Shown here: one piece after another, positions 39,243 through 51,146 of the stretch | How positions within the stretch are numbered: position 1 is the first letter of the stretch | Layout of the letters: the number at the start of each line of letters is the position of its first letter | Source of the DNA: Thiothrix sp. | GTDB taxonomy: Bacteria; Pseudomonadota; Gammaproteobacteria; Thiotrichales; Thiotrichaceae | Assembly (NCBI RefSeq): GCF_028714775.1 | Contig: NZ_JAQTLS010000002.1 | Coordinates: 242,870 to 306,869, forward strand | DNA length: 64,000 nt | Reading direction: 5' to 3' | Notes under the pieces: model-generated | Told to the model about the DNA's origin: nothing | The model's input: only the letters and a program-made list of their open reading frames with translations | The model's database searches: none | Made by a program: the position numbers and the translations under genes

Positions 39243-40289
39243 ATGCCGTCATTGAATGGAAAAATATTGAGTTACTTGCCCGTGTTGTGTGTGCCGCAGG
39301 TGTTGTTGCGTGCCGTGCTGGGTGCTGAACTTTTGGCAGTTGTCTTGGCGCTCACGGTAGCGTCAGACATGGGTGACTTCTTCGTCAATCTAGGTTTGTA
39401 CTCGTTGTTTGTGCAATGGGTGGCGTTAGCCTCAATTTTTACCTTGTGTTTCGTTGGTCGTCTGCTCAATAAACCAACTGTTTTCGCCTCCACCAGTATT
39501 GTGTTGGCGACAGTCGCGGGATTTACCTTATTGGCCTCAGTGTTGGGCGTGTTGCTTTCCGGTGATCATGGCGATGTGCTCGGGACGTTAGTGACACATG
39601 CGCTGTTCATTTTCAAAAATCTGGTGATCAGTCTGGTCATCATGTCAGTGTTGTTGCGCTATTTTTATATCCATAGCCAATGGGAAGAAACGGTTGAAGC
39701 GGATTCGGCTGCCAAGTACGACGCGCTGCAAGCGAGGATGCGCCCGCACTTTTTATTCAACAGCCTGAACACCATTGCCCACCTTGTACACATTGATCCG
39801 AACAAGGCGGAAGCCGCGTTATTGGACTTAGCCGATATTATGCGCCTTACGCTCGACAAGCGGTCGCGGATTGCACTCAAAGAAGAGTTAGAGTTGACGC
39901 TCGCGTATTTGCGCATGGAAGGCTTGCGTTTGGGTGAGCGCCGCTTGACGGTCAAGCTGGATATGGATCGCAACAGCTTGCCGTTGGATATGGATATGCC
40001 ACCATTTTTATTGCAGCCATTGGTGGAAAATGCGGTGTATCACGGCATCCAGCCACGCTTGGATGGCGGCTTATTGACAGTGAGTTTGTATGACGCTGGT
40101 GATCGTCTGGATGTTTCCGTGACGAACCCGTTACCCCCATCGGGCATCAGCACACATCAAAAAGGGAACCATATTGCTCAGGAAAACATGGTTAACCGCT
40201 TGCGCCTTGCCTACGGCGACCGGGCAAACCTGAAAATACAGAAAAACGCCCAGCAGTACCGGGTCTCATTTTCCATCCCCAAGGAGTAG
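39243..40289 (+). CDS. algZ: LytS/AlgZ-family sensor histidine kinase
   Basis: Membrane kinase of a two-component pair. The 348 aa protein has about four hydrophobic helices (about 20-45, 50-72, 80-105, 120-142), then a His_kinase domain with His169 in RPHFLFNSLNTIAHLV and the N-box LQPLVENAVYHG. The G-box is short, as in this family. It lacks a separate periplasmic sensor domain. The argH neighbour and the following LytTR regulator match the Pseudomonas argH-algZ-algR layout. Its gene ends 7 bp before the regulator. Confidence 0.88.
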   Translation: MPSLNGKILSYLPVLCVPQVLLRAVLGAELLAVVLALTVASDMGDFFVNLGLYSLFVQWVALASIFTLCFVGRLLNKPTVFASTSIVLATVAGFTLLASVLGVLLSGDHGDVLGTLVTHALFIFKNLVISLVIMSVLLRYFYIHSQWEETVEADSAAKYDALQARMRPHFLFNSLNTIAHLVHIDPNKAEAALLDLADIMRLTLDKRSRIALKEELELTLAYLRMEGLRLGERRLTVKLDMDRNSLPLDMDMPPFLLQPLVENAVYHGIQPRLDGGLLTVSLYDAGDRLDVSVTNPLPPSGISTHQKGNHIAQENMVNRLRLAYGDRANLKIQKNAQQYRVSFSIPKE

Positions 40290-40296
40290 AAGAATC

Positions 40297-41043
40297 ATGA
40301 CATTGAAAGTTTTGGTTGTTGATGACGAAGAATATGCCCGCGAGCGGATTAAGGGGTTGCTGGCGAGCCAAGTAGATTATGCAGTTTGTGCCGAGGCCGA
40401 AAACGGGGTCGAGGCTGTGATGATGGCGGAACGTTACTTGCCGGACATCGTGCTGATGGACATCTCCATGCCTGCTATGGATGGGTTGGAAGCAGCGCGG
40501 CACATGTCTGGCATGGACAGCCCGCCAGCCGTCATATTCACCACAGCGTATGGTGAATATGCTTTAGAAGCCTTTTCAACAAAAGCAACAGGGTATCTTA
40601 TGAAACCGATTAGACAAGAACAATTATTACAAAGTCTGGAACAAGCCCGCACACTGAACCGTGCCCAGCGCCTTGAAGCGCTGGATAGCCGTGATGGCCG
40701 GAATATGCTGTCACGCAAGCACATCTGTGCGCGGATGCGTGGGAACCTTGAGTTGATCCCGATTGAGGAAGTGGTGTACTTCCAAGCTGATCAGAAATAC
40801 GTCACCGTGCGCCACAAAAAGGGCGAGGTGATCATTGAGGAATCGCTGAAATCACTGGAAACTGATCTGGCTGACCGCTTTATCCGCATCCACCGCAATG
40901 CCTTGGTGTCCAAAACGGCTATTTCCGGCCTGTCCAAGTCTTCCATTGGGCGCACCCAAGTGGTGTTGGACAATGTGAAAGACCAATTGGAGGTCAGCCG
41001 CCGTCATCTGGCGGAAGTGCGCCGTTTTGTCCGTAACCGTTAA
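40297..41043 (+). CDS. algR: AlgR-family LytTR response regulator
   Basis: DNA-binding response regulator. The 248 aa protein has a receiver domain with Asp9/Asp10, phosphorylatable Asp55 (DIVLMDISMPAMDG), and the Lys of YLMKP, then a LytTR DNA-binding domain (about 145-245: IPIEEVVYFQADQKYVTVRH, FIRIHRNALVSKTAI). In Pseudomonas AlgR controls type IV pili and exopolysaccharide; the targets here cannot be read from the sequence. A convergent thioredoxin-fold gene follows, whereas Pseudomonas has hemC. Confidence 0.9.
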   Translation: MTLKVLVVDDEEYARERIKGLLASQVDYAVCAEAENGVEAVMMAERYLPDIVLMDISMPAMDGLEAARHMSGMDSPPAVIFTTAYGEYALEAFSTKATGYLMKPIRQEQLLQSLEQARTLNRAQRLEALDSRDGRNMLSRKHICARMRGNLELIPIEEVVYFQADQKYVTVRHKKGEVIIEESLKSLETDLADRFIRIHRNALVSKTAISGLSKSSIGRTQVVLDNVKDQLEVSRRHLAEVRRFVRNR

Positions 41044-41067
41044 GTCTTTTTCTTGGGCGGTGTTTCC

Positions 41068-41601
41068 CTAGGGTGCGCCGCCATTTTTTGCCTCATTCCC
41101 AGTCTGCATGGCTTTGTAAGCCGTGTCGATGGCGTTTTCCAGATAAGCCCCGTAAAAGTCAGGGCTATTGTAGCCTACCAGTGCTTCCGCAATTTCTTTC
41201 CCATCCGCATCCACAAACACCAGCGTCGGGGTGATGGAAGCTTTATAGCGTGCGGAAAATTCATTCGCATCTAGCTTTTTCCCATTGAAGTCAGTAATGT
41301 CCCCACTGTAGTCTAGGGTGAAACGGTGGATCAGGATGCGTTCGGCATACTTGCCGCTTTGTTTCATGGGCTTTAGGTATTCGTCTTCTAATTGTCGACA
41401 GTATTTGCAGTAGTCGGCGCGGAAGGCCAGCAGTAATGGCAGCTTTTGGGTGCGCATTTCCTCTCCGAGTGCCCGGAAATCATAGGTCTCGGCTATCTGG
41501 TCAGTACCCTTGCAAGCACTTGCGGGCAAGAGCAATAAAAGCAATAATGTCGACAATAGATATTGCAAGCGATTACGGTTGGTAGGTATCATGTGTTTCA
41601 T
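41068..41601 (-). CDS. Exported thioredoxin-fold protein (SoxW-like)
   Basis: A 177 aa protein with an N-terminal hydrophobic signal (about 12-28) ending in LPASACKG, a possible but imperfect lipobox. The thioredoxin-like domain has a CKYC active site (RADYCKYCRQLEDEYL) and the cis-Pro segment SITPTLVFVDADGKEI. Proteins of this type act as periplasmic thiol reductases, for example with cytochrome c maturation or SoxW in thiosulfate oxidation. No sox or ccm gene adjoins it, so the partner is open. Confidence 0.82.
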   Translation of the reverse strand: MKHMIPTNRNRLQYLLSTLLLLLLLPASACKGTDQIAETYDFRALGEEMRTQKLPLLLAFRADYCKYCRQLEDEYLKPMKQSGKYAERILIHRFTLDYSGDITDFNGKKLDANEFSARYKASITPTLVFVDADGKEIAEALVGYNSPDFYGAYLENAIDTAYKAMQTGNEAKNGGAP

Positions 41602-41686
41602 CCGGTGGTTGACCCTATATTAGTATATCTTTATACTCCACCCCAAATTGGCGACTAAGGCTTGACCAGCCCACGACAAGGAGCAG

Positions 41687-42037
41687 ATGCGCAGCGTACT
41701 TATCATTCAAGCAATCCTGATATTGGCGGGTATCGCCGTATCGCGGTTCTATCAAGGTGATGTCGCGTTGCTTCCTGCATTCTATGGTGGGGCGATTGCG
41801 CTGGCAAATACCATGCTGCTATCCCGGCGCGTTGCGCAGGCAGGTGAGATAGCGAAAACAAGTCCGCAGCAGAGCGTGAATGCTTTGTATTTTGGCGTAG
41901 TACAACGGTTTGTGTTTGTGTTGGTTGCGTTAGGGTTCGGCCTAGGCTTTTTGAAGCTTGCCCCGGTTCCCTTGTTAGGTACATTTATGATCGCGCAACT
42001 GGCCTATATGCTGATGGGAACCCGCCAAGCCGGGTGA
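41687..42037 (+). CDS. atpI: AtpI, ATP synthase assembly protein
   Basis: Small membrane protein at the head of the ATP synthase operon that assists c-ring assembly. The 116 aa sequence has four hydrophobic helices and the conserved FYGGAIALANTMLLSRRV near residues 33-50. It precedes atpB by 42 bp. Confidence 0.9.
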   Translation: MRSVLIIQAILILAGIAVSRFYQGDVALLPAFYGGAIALANTMLLSRRVAQAGEIAKTSPQQSVNALYFGVVQRFVFVLVALGFGLGFLKLAPVPLLGTFMIAQLAYMLMGTRQAG

Positions 42038-42076
42038 TTCCAGCAAAGAATTTTTTAACTTTGTAATACGGGGTGA

Positions 42077-42934
<858 letters not shown>

Positions 42935-42983
42935 GCTTTTCGATTTTTACTTTTTTGATTTTTAACTTTTCGGAGATTTCACG

Positions 42984-43271
42984 ATGGATGCACAAGCTGT
43001 TGCAATGATCTATTCCTACACCGCCGTTGGCGTTGGCATTATCCTCGCGGCTGCTGGTCTGGGTTCCGCACTGGGCTGGGGTATGATCTGTTCTAAATTT
43101 ATCGAAGGCATCGCTCGCCAACCTGAAATGCGTGCGCAATTGACTGGTCAAATGCTGTTCACCGGCGGTTTGATGGAAGCGTTCCCAATGATCGTTCTGG
43201 GTATCTCCATGTGGTTCATCTTTGCTAACCCGTTCATCGGCGCTGCTAAAGCTGCAATGGGTGCTGGTTAA
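42984..43271 (+). CDS. atpE: AtpE, Fo subunit c
   Basis: Rotor ring subunit, 95 aa, two membrane helices joined by the polar loop ARQPE. The ion-binding carboxylate is a Glu (GGLMEAFPMIV) rather than the Asp of E. coli. The residue after it is Ala, not Ser/Thr, and the first helix lacks the Gln/Glu of sodium-binding rings, so a proton-driven enzyme is expected. Confidence 0.95.
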   Translation: MDAQAVAMIYSYTAVGVGIILAAAGLGSALGWGMICSKFIEGIARQPEMRAQLTGQMLFTGGLMEAFPMIVLGISMWFIFANPFIGAAKAAMGAG

Positions 43272-43314
43272 TTTACCGACTGTTAAACGTTGTTACTAAC
43301 ATTCGGAGGTTAAC

Positions 43315-43785
43315 ATGAACGTAACTGCAACCCTGATTGGTCAGATGATCGTTTTTTCGATCTTGGTCTGGTTCGTCAAGGGCGTGTTGTGGGAGCCGAT
43401 GCTGAAAGTGTTGGAAGACCGTAAGGTGCGTATCGCCGATGGTCTCGCCGCTGCCGAAAAAGGCAAACACGAAGAAGAATTGGCCCGCAAACACGCATTG
43501 GATGAACTGAAAAAGGCCAAAGCTGAGGCTGCCGAAATCGTTAGCCAAGCGCAAAAGCGTGCCAGCGAAATCGTTGACGAAGCTAAGAATGCTGCTGTTG
43601 AAGAAGCAGGCCGCGTGAAAGTCGCTGCCCAAGCGGACATCGAACAGGAAGTTTCACGTGCGCGTGAAACGCTGCGTACCCAAGTCTCTGCTTTGGCAGT
43701 TGCTGGTGCGGAGAAAATTCTTGGCAAGGAAATTGATGCGGCTGCTCACGCAAAAGCATTGGATGAATTGGCTGCGCAAATTTAA
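43315..43785 (+). CDS. atpF: AtpF, Fo subunit b
   Basis: Peripheral stalk subunit, 156 aa: one N-terminal membrane helix (about 5-25) and a long charged coiled coil (ADGLAAAEKGKHEEELARKH). It ends 11 bp before atpH, with ribosome site AGGTGG between. Confidence 0.95.
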   Translation: MNVTATLIGQMIVFSILVWFVKGVLWEPMLKVLEDRKVRIADGLAAAEKGKHEEELARKHALDELKKAKAEAAEIVSQAQKRASEIVDEAKNAAVEEAGRVKVAAQADIEQEVSRARETLRTQVSALAVAGAEKILGKEIDAAAHAKALDELAAQI

Positions 43786-43796
43786 GGTGGTGAACC

Positions 43797-44333
43797 ATGT
43801 CTGATTTGACAACCGCTGCCCGTCCTTATGCCCGTGCGGTGTTTGAGATGGCGCAGGAAGCCGGGAAACTGACCGAATGGTCAGCGCAACTGGCAGCCAT
43901 GTCTGCGGTCGTCGCGGCTGAAGGTTCATCTGCCTTGTTGGCTCATCCTCGTATGACCAAAGAACAGAAAGCGGAAGTGTTCGGCGAGATTGCAGGTGAT
44001 GCACTCGACGACCAAGGCCGTAATCTGCTCAAGGCACTGGCAGAGAATGACCGTTTCACGTTGTTGCCTGAAATTTCCACCCTCTTTGAACAAATGAAGG
44101 CGGAAGCGGAAGGTGCAATTGAAGCGGAAATTATTTCTGCACAGGAAATGAGCGATGACCAGCAGCAGACCATTGCTGCGGCACTCCAAAAACGCTTGGG
44201 ACGTGAGATTAAGCTCGTCACTAAAGTTGACCCAGCCCTGATGGGTGGTGCGATTGTTCGCGCAGGTGACTTGGTGATTGATGGCTCAATCCAAAGCAGG
44301 CTGAAAGATATGAAGGCGGCGTTGGCGCGTTAA
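43797..44333 (+). CDS. atpH: AtpH, F1 subunit delta
   Basis: Connects the peripheral stalk to the F1 head. The 178 aa protein has the family start TAARPYARAVFEMAQEAGKL and the C-terminal VDPALMGGAIVRAGDLVIDGSI signature (seen across about 143-165). Confidence 0.95.
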   Translation: MSDLTTAARPYARAVFEMAQEAGKLTEWSAQLAAMSAVVAAEGSSALLAHPRMTKEQKAEVFGEIAGDALDDQGRNLLKALAENDRFTLLPEISTLFEQMKAEAEGAIEAEIISAQEMSDDQQQTIAAALQKRLGREIKLVTKVDPALMGGAIVRAGDLVIDGSIQSRLKDMKAALAR

Positions 44334-44360
44334 GCCCAGCCGATAATTGAGGAATAGCAT

Positions 44361-45902
44361 ATGCAACTTAACCCAACTGAAATCAGTGATCTGATCAAGA
44401 AGCGCATCAGCAGCTTCGAGTCTGGCGCTGAAGCTCGCACTGAGGGTACGGTTGTCTCCGTTACGGATGGTATCGTCCGCCTTCACGGGCTTGGCGATGT
44501 AATGTCCGGTGAGATGATCGAATTCTCCAACGGTTCTTACGGTCTGGCTTTGAACTTGGAACGTGATTCCGTCGGTGCGGTTGTCCTTGGTGATTACAAA
44601 GGTATCACTGAAGGCGACACCGTAAAATGTACTGGCCGTATTTTGGAAGTGCCACACGGTCGTGGTTTGCTGGGGCGCGTCGTTGACGCACTGGGCAACC
44701 CGATTGATGGTAAAGGCCCTGTCGACAACGACGGTTTCGCACCGATTGAGCGTGTAGCACCGGGCGTTATCGAACGTAAGTCCGTTGACCAGCCTGTGCA
44801 AACAGGGGTCAAAGCACTGGACTCCATGGTTCCAATCGGTCGTGGTCAACGTGAATTGATCATCGGCGACCGCCAAACGGGTAAAACTGCGGTAGCAGTC
44901 GATGCGATCATCAACCAACGTGGCAAAAACGTAAAATGCGTTTACGTTGCGGTTGGTCAAAAAGCGTCTTCCGTTGCCAACGTAGTACGCAAACTCGAAG
45001 AGTACGGTGCACTGGAATACACCGTCGTGGTTGCGGCAACTGCTGCTGATCCGGCTTCCATGCAGTACCTCGCGCCTTACGCGGGTTGCACCATGGGTGA
45101 ATACTTCCGTGACCGTGGTGAAGATGCCCTGATCGTATACGACGACTTGACCAAGCAGGCTTGGGCTTACCGTCAAGTTTCCTTGTTGTTGCGCCGCCCA
45201 CCGGGTCGTGAAGCATACCCAGGGGACGTTTTCTACCTGCACTCCCGTTTGCTGGAACGTGCGGCTCGCGTTAACGTGGAATACGTTGAAGAATTCACCA
45301 AAGGTGCTGTGAAAGGCCAGACAGGTTCATTGACCGCTCTGCCAATCATCGAAACCCAAGGTGGTGACGTTTCTGCATTCGTTCCAACCAACGTTATCTC
45401 GATCACTGACGGTCAGATTTTCTTGGAAAGTGACCTGTTCAACGCGGGCATCCGTCCTGCGATCAACGCAGGTCTGTCAGTATCCCGCGTCGGTGGTGCT
45501 GCACAAACCAAGATCATCAAGAAACTCGGTGGTGGTGTGCGTTTGGCGCTTGCTCAGTACCGTGAATTGGCAGCGTTCTCCCAGTTCGCTTCTGACCTTG
45601 ACGAAGGCACTCGTAAGTCCTTGGCTCGTGGTCAGCGCGTTACCGAACTGATGAAGCAGCCGCAATTCTCCCCGCTGTCCGTAGCAGAAATGGCTTTCTC
45701 CCTGTACGCAGCGAACGAGGGTTTCCTCGACGACGTAGACGCGAAGAAAATCGTGGATTTTGAAGCAGCAATGCTGAGCTACCTGCGTTCTTCTGAGAAA
45801 GCTCTGTTGGACAAGATCAACGAAAAAGGTGATTTCAACGGCGAGATTGAAAGTGCAATGAAAAAAGCACTGGAAACTTTCAAGTCGAAAAACACTTGGT
45901 AA
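44361..45902 (+). CDS. atpA: AtpA, F1 subunit alpha
   Basis: Non-catalytic nucleotide-binding subunit of the F1 hexamer, 513 aa. P-loop [15 protein letters not shown] and the ATPase signature [18 protein letters not shown] are present. Start follows AGGAATAGCAT. Confidence 0.97.
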   Translation: MQLNPTEISDLIKKRISSFESGAEARTEGTVVSVTDGIVRLHGLGDVMSGEMIEFSNGSYGLALNLERDSVGAVVLGDYKGITEGDTVKCTGRILEVPHGRGLLGRVVDALGNPIDGKGPVDNDGFAPIERVAPGVIERKSVDQPVQTGVKALDSMVPIGRGQRELIIGDRQTGKTAVAVDAIINQRGKNVKCVYVAVGQKASSVANVVRKLEEYGALEYTVVVAATAADPASMQYLAPYAGCTMGEYFRDRGEDALIVYDDLTKQAWAYRQVSLLLRRPPGREAYPGDVFYLHSRLLERAARVNVEYVEEFTKGAVKGQTGSLTALPIIETQGGDVSAFVPTNVISITDGQIFLESDLFNAGIRPAINAGLSVSRVGGAAQTKIIKKLGGGVRLALAQYRELAAFSQFASDLDEGTRKSLARGQRVTELMKQPQFSPLSVAEMAFSLYAANEGFLDDVDAKKIVDFEAAMLSYLRSSEKALLDKINEKGDFNGEIESAMKKALETFKSKNTW

Positions 45903-45917
45903 TGGGAGGTTATTCCT

Positions 45918-46775
45918 ATGGCAGGTGGTAAAGAAATACTGAGCCAGATCAAGAGTATCGGCAATACCAAGAAGATTACCAAGGCAATGGAGATGGTTGC
46001 TGCATCCAAAATGCGCCGTGCGCAAGACCGGATGAAAGCTAGCCGTCCTTATGCTGACAAAATGCGCCAAGTGGTTGGTCACTTGGCAAATGGTCATCTT
46101 GAGTACAAACATCCTTATACCCAGACACGCGAAACCGTGAAACGGGTTGGCTACATCATCATGTCCTCTGACCGTGGCTTGTGTGGTGGTTTGAACGTCA
46201 ACCTGTTCAAGAAAGCGTTGCAGAGCATTGTGGAATGGAAAAAGCAGGATGTTGAAGTCGACATCTGCGTTTTCGGTGCTAAAGCTTCTGCTGCTTTCCG
46301 CCGTTATGGGATTGTCGCCCAGAAAACCCACATGGGCGATGCCCCAAAAGTGGCGGATATGGTCGGTACAATCAAGGTAATGCTGGATGCTTACGAGGAA
46401 GGCCGCATTGATCGCCTTTTCTTGGTCGAGAATGAATTCGTCAACAGCATGACGCAAAAACCGCAGGTGACACAGCTCATCCCGGTGGTTGCCTCAGCGG
46501 TGGATTCAATCAAGCACCATTGGGACTATCTCTACGAACCTGAGTCGAAAGAAGTTATTGATGCGTTGATGCAGCGGTACATTGAATCGCTGGTCTACCA
46601 AGGCGCTGTTGAAAACGTTGCCTGTGAAATGGCAGCGCGGATGGTTGCGATGAAGAGCGCCTCCGACAACGCCGGTAAGATGATTAGCGATTTGAAGCTG
46701 ATCTACAACAAGGCGCGTCAGGCGGCAATCACCCAGGAAATTTCCGAGATCGTTGCAGGTGCTGCGGCTGTCTAA
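45918..46775 (+). CDS. atpG: AtpG, F1 subunit gamma
   Basis: Central rotor shaft, 285 aa. N-terminal [20 protein letters not shown] and the C-terminal [20 protein letters not shown] helices that insert into the alpha/beta ring are both intact. Confidence 0.96.
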   Translation: MAGGKEILSQIKSIGNTKKITKAMEMVAASKMRRAQDRMKASRPYADKMRQVVGHLANGHLEYKHPYTQTRETVKRVGYIIMSSDRGLCGGLNVNLFKKALQSIVEWKKQDVEVDICVFGAKASAAFRRYGIVAQKTHMGDAPKVADMVGTIKVMLDAYEEGRIDRLFLVENEFVNSMTQKPQVTQLIPVVASAVDSIKHHWDYLYEPESKEVIDALMQRYIESLVYQGAVENVACEMAARMVAMKSASDNAGKMISDLKLIYNKARQAAITQEISEIVAGAAAV

Positions 46776-46811
46776 GGCTGTTACGGATTTTAAATTTTAG
46801 TGAGGTACTGA

Positions 46812-48191
<1,380 letters not shown>

Positions 48192-48203
48192 TAGGAGGGC
48201 ATC

Positions 48204-48632
48204 ATGGCGATGACATTTCATTTGGATGTGGTGACGGCAGAACAAGCATTGTTCTCCGGCACGGTCGAAGAAGTGATTGCACCGGGTATCATGGGTGACT
48301 TAGGTATTATGCCGCGTCACTCACAGTTGATTTCCAAGCTGCGTGCAGGCGAATTGCAGTACAGAACCACCGAAGGCGCGATGGCATCGCTGTTCGTCTC
48401 TGGTGGTGTGCTGGAAATTCAGCCTCATGTGGTGACAGTATTGGCTGACACCGGGATGCGTGCGGAAGACCTCGACGAGGCCGCCGCCCGCGAAGCGATG
48501 AAGCAAGCCCAAGACGCCCTGCAAGGCAAAGACCCGGAAGACCTCGATTACGAGGCCATCCAGTCCGAGCTGGAAGCGGCGAAGGCGCAGATCGAAATGC
48601 TGCACCGTATCGGCAAGCTGCGCGGTCACTGA
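48204..48632 (+). CDS. atpC: AtpC, F1 subunit epsilon
   Basis: Regulatory subunit on the central stalk, 142 aa: N-terminal beta-sandwich (APGIMGDLGIMPRHSQLIS) and a C-terminal helical hairpin that can inhibit ATP hydrolysis. Last gene of the operon, followed by a strong terminator. Confidence 0.96.
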   Translation: MAMTFHLDVVTAEQALFSGTVEEVIAPGIMGDLGIMPRHSQLISKLRAGELQYRTTEGAMASLFVSGGVLEIQPHVVTVLADTGMRAEDLDEAAAREAMKQAQDALQGKDPEDLDYEAIQSELEAAKAQIEMLHRIGKLRGH

Positions 48633-48660
48633 GTTTCAGCGATTGTCCGCAAAAAAACAG

Positions 48661-48684
48661 AAAGGCTCCTTCGGGAGCCTTTTT
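48661..48684 (+). terminator. UUCG-loop terminator of the atp operon
   Basis: AGGCTCC, loop TTCG, GGAGCCT, then TTTTT: a textbook intrinsic terminator with a stable UUCG tetraloop, 29 bp after atpC. Confidence 0.95.
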
Positions 48685-48724
48685 GCTTTAGAATACCCGC
48701 ACGAAAATGGTAAGGGATAGGATT

Positions 48725-49225
48725 GTGGTATACGAGCAAGACCAAGACGATGATTTCATCAGCAAAAGCCAAATCAAGCGCGAAGCCGAAGCCGCGCAAG
48801 TCATTGGCGAACGTTTGATTGCCCTGCGCCAAGAGCAAATCGAGCAACTGGACTTGCCGGAAAAGCTCTACGACGCAGTGATGGAAGCCCGCCGCCTGAC
48901 CAGTAACGGCGCAATCCGCCGCCAGAAACAGTACATCGGCAAAATCATGCGCAATGTGGAGTTGGAGCCGATCCAAACGAAACTGGACGACTGGGATGGC
49001 AGTAACCGTGCTGATGCCGCCAAGTTTCATCAATTGGAACGCTGGCGTGACCGCGTGCTGGTGGATGACAACGCCATCGGTGAGCTGATGCAAGAATACC
49101 CGGCGCTTGACGTGCAGCACTTGCGCACCCTGATCCGCAATGCGCGTAAGGAGCAGGCAGCGGGTAAGCCGCCGAAAAGCAACCGCGAAATTTTCAAGCT
49201 ATTGCGTGCCTTAGCCGAAAGTTAA
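48725..49225 (+). CDS. darP: DarP/YjgA, ribosome biogenesis factor
   Basis: Assists maturation of the 50S subunit. The 166 aa, highly charged helical protein has the family stretch SKSQIKREAEAAQVIGERLI and NGAIRRQKQYIGKIMRNVEL. I choose GTG 48725 with AGGGATAGG about 5 bp upstream; an ATG at 48707 would have no ribosome site because the atp terminator precedes it closely. Confidence 0.9.
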   Translation: MVYEQDQDDDFISKSQIKREAEAAQVIGERLIALRQEQIEQLDLPEKLYDAVMEARRLTSNGAIRRQKQYIGKIMRNVELEPIQTKLDDWDGSNRADAAKFHQLERWRDRVLVDDNAIGELMQEYPALDVQHLRTLIRNARKEQAAGKPPKSNREIFKLLRALAES

Positions 49226-49312
49226 ACGCCCAGCAATCGCTAAGCGGTGGGCAAGCCCCGCCACATCGTGTAAAGTCATCCGTACCCAATCATAACAATA
49301 AGGGAAACACGC

Positions 49313-50248
49313 ATGACGATGGCAGTGCCACAACTTATCCACGCCACCCTTGCCCAGTTGAACAAAGTCATTCTCGGCAAGGAACAACAGGTACGCTTGG
49401 CGCTATCTTGCCTGCTGGCAAACGGGCATTTGTTGCTCGAAGACCTGCCCGGCATGGGAAAAACCACCCTCGCACACGCCCTCGCGCAAGTTTGCGGTTT
49501 GGAATACAAGCGCGTGCAATTTACCAGCGACCTGCTGCCCGCCGACCTGATTGGTGCGTCAGTGTTTGAAATGCAAAGCGGTAATTTCCGCTTCCATCCC
49601 GGCCCGGTGTTCAGCCAGATTTTCCTTGCCGACGAACTCAACCGCGCTACCCCGAAAGCCCAAAGTGCGTTGCTGGAAGCGATGGAGGAAGGGCAAGTCA
49701 GCGTCGATGGCACGACCCATCGCTTACCCAGTCCGTTTTTCGTCATTGCGACCCAAAATCCACAAAGCCAAGCCGGGACGTTCCCTTTGCCGGAATCGCA
49801 GCTTGACCGCTTTCTGTTACGGGTATCACTCGGCTACCCCGCTCCGGCGGTCGAGCGTGAATTATTGCTAGGGCGAAACGGGCGCACGCTGCTGGCGTCT
49901 TTACCGCAAGTATTGAACGGGCAACGCCTGAAAGCCCTGCAATCGCTGGTTCCGCAAGTGAAAATGACCGATACGCTGCTGGATTACATCCAACGCTTGA
50001 TTGCGCAAACCCGGCAAACCGATGTGTGCCAGTTGGGATTATCGCCACGCGGGGCGCAAGCTTTGGTGAAAAGTGCGCAAAGTTGGGCGCTGCTGCAAGG
50101 GCGCGGGCATGTATTGCCGGAAGATGTGCAAGCAGTATTCGTCGCCGTGGCGGGGCATCGCATCATGGGGCGGCAGGAAACGCAGGGCGAGCAATTGGCG
50201 CGGCACATTTTAAGCAAAGTCGATGTGGTCGGGAATGGGCGTGGCTGA
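49313..50248 (+). CDS. MoxR-family AAA+ ATPase
   Basis: Chaperone-like ATPase, 311 aa, with Walker A LPGMGKTTLAHAL, Walker B IFLADELNRATPKAQSALLE and sensor ATQNP. MoxR proteins encoded with DUF58 and transglutaminase genes form a conserved cluster thought to activate or assemble envelope or secreted complexes. The next gene overlaps its end, so the three are a single operon. Confidence 0.92.
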   Translation: MTMAVPQLIHATLAQLNKVILGKEQQVRLALSCLLANGHLLLEDLPGMGKTTLAHALAQVCGLEYKRVQFTSDLLPADLIGASVFEMQSGNFRFHPGPVFSQIFLADELNRATPKAQSALLEAMEEGQVSVDGTTHRLPSPFFVIATQNPQSQAGTFPLPESQLDRFLLRVSLGYPAPAVERELLLGRNGRTLLASLPQVLNGQRLKALQSLVPQVKMTDTLLDYIQRLIAQTRQTDVCQLGLSPRGAQALVKSAQSWALLQGRGHVLPEDVQAVFVAVAGHRIMGRQETQGEQLARHILSKVDVVGNGRG

Positions 50249-51146
50249 GGTAGCGCTGGGTCGCCGTAACATTTACATCATCCCCAGCAAGACCGCGTTG
50301 GGCTTGGTGGTCATCATTTTATTGCTGTTCCTGTTGGGTGTGAATTTCCAGAACTCCTTGGTGTATGCGGTGAGTTTTTGGCTGTTGGCTTTGCTGTTAC
50401 TCAATATTTTTTACACATGGCGCAATTTGGCAGGCTTGGTGGTGACGGGGGTAGGGATAGAACCCTGTTTCACCGGGGAAAAAGCGGTGGTGGAAATCGC
50501 GCTGGCTTGCCCCGCCAAGCAGCCCAAGTTTGCCCTGCAACTGGCATGGCCGGGGCAGGATGCGTTACAGGTCAATCTGGCAACAACCTCCAGTGCGCGG
50601 GTGAAACTGTCGCATGGTACGTTGCATCGCGGGTTATTTCGCCCGCCGCGTTTGCAGGTTTCCACCCGTTATCCGACAGGATTGGCGTTGGCGTGGGCGT
50701 ATGTGGAACTGGAGGTGCAGGGGCTGGTTTATCCGCGCCCGGTGGCACAAACGTTCGCGCAAACCGGGGAGCATTCCACCACGGAAACCGAAGACGGGGT
50801 GGAAATTGCCGAGGGCAGCAGCGATTTTGGCGGTATCCGTGTTTACCGTCCCGGTGATGCGCCCAAGCATATCCATTGGGGAAAATACGCGCAGACGGGC
50901 AAGTTGTACACCAAAGCGTTCGTCGATTACGCCAGCCATGCGCTGTGGTTGGACTGGCAAAGCCTGCCGCTGCAAGGTGTGGAAGTGCGCCTGTCGCACC
51001 TGTGCAGCCAAGTGCTGGCGTTCCATCAGGAACAGCGCCAGTACGGGTTGAAATTACCTGGTAAAACCATTGCGCCGGGCAAGGGTGAGGCACACAAGGC
51101 GCAATGCTTGCGGGCGCTGGCCTTGTACGGGGTGGATGATGGATAA
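50223..51146 (+). CDS. DUF58 membrane protein
   Basis: A 307 aa protein with two N-terminal membrane helices (about 20-62) and a C-terminal DUF58/vWA-like domain, recognised by FGGIRVYRPGDAPKHIHWGK. It overlaps moxR by 26 bp if the ATG at 50223 is used, or 14 bp with the ATG at 50235; neither has a good ribosome site, which suggests translational coupling. DUF58 proteins are thought to dock with MoxR ATPases. Confidence 0.9.
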   Translation: MWSGMGVAEVALGRRNIYIIPSKTALGLVVIILLLFLLGVNFQNSLVYAVSFWLLALLLLNIFYTWRNLAGLVVTGVGIEPCFTGEKAVVEIALACPAKQPKFALQLAWPGQDALQVNLATTSSARVKLSHGTLHRGLFRPPRLQVSTRYPTGLALAWAYVELEVQGLVYPRPVAQTFAQTGEHSTTETEDGVEIAEGSSDFGGIRVYRPGDAPKHIHWGKYAQTGKLYTKAFVDYASHALWLDWQSLPLQGVEVRLSHLCSQVLAFHQEQRQYGLKLPGKTIAPGKGEAHKAQCLRALALYGVDDG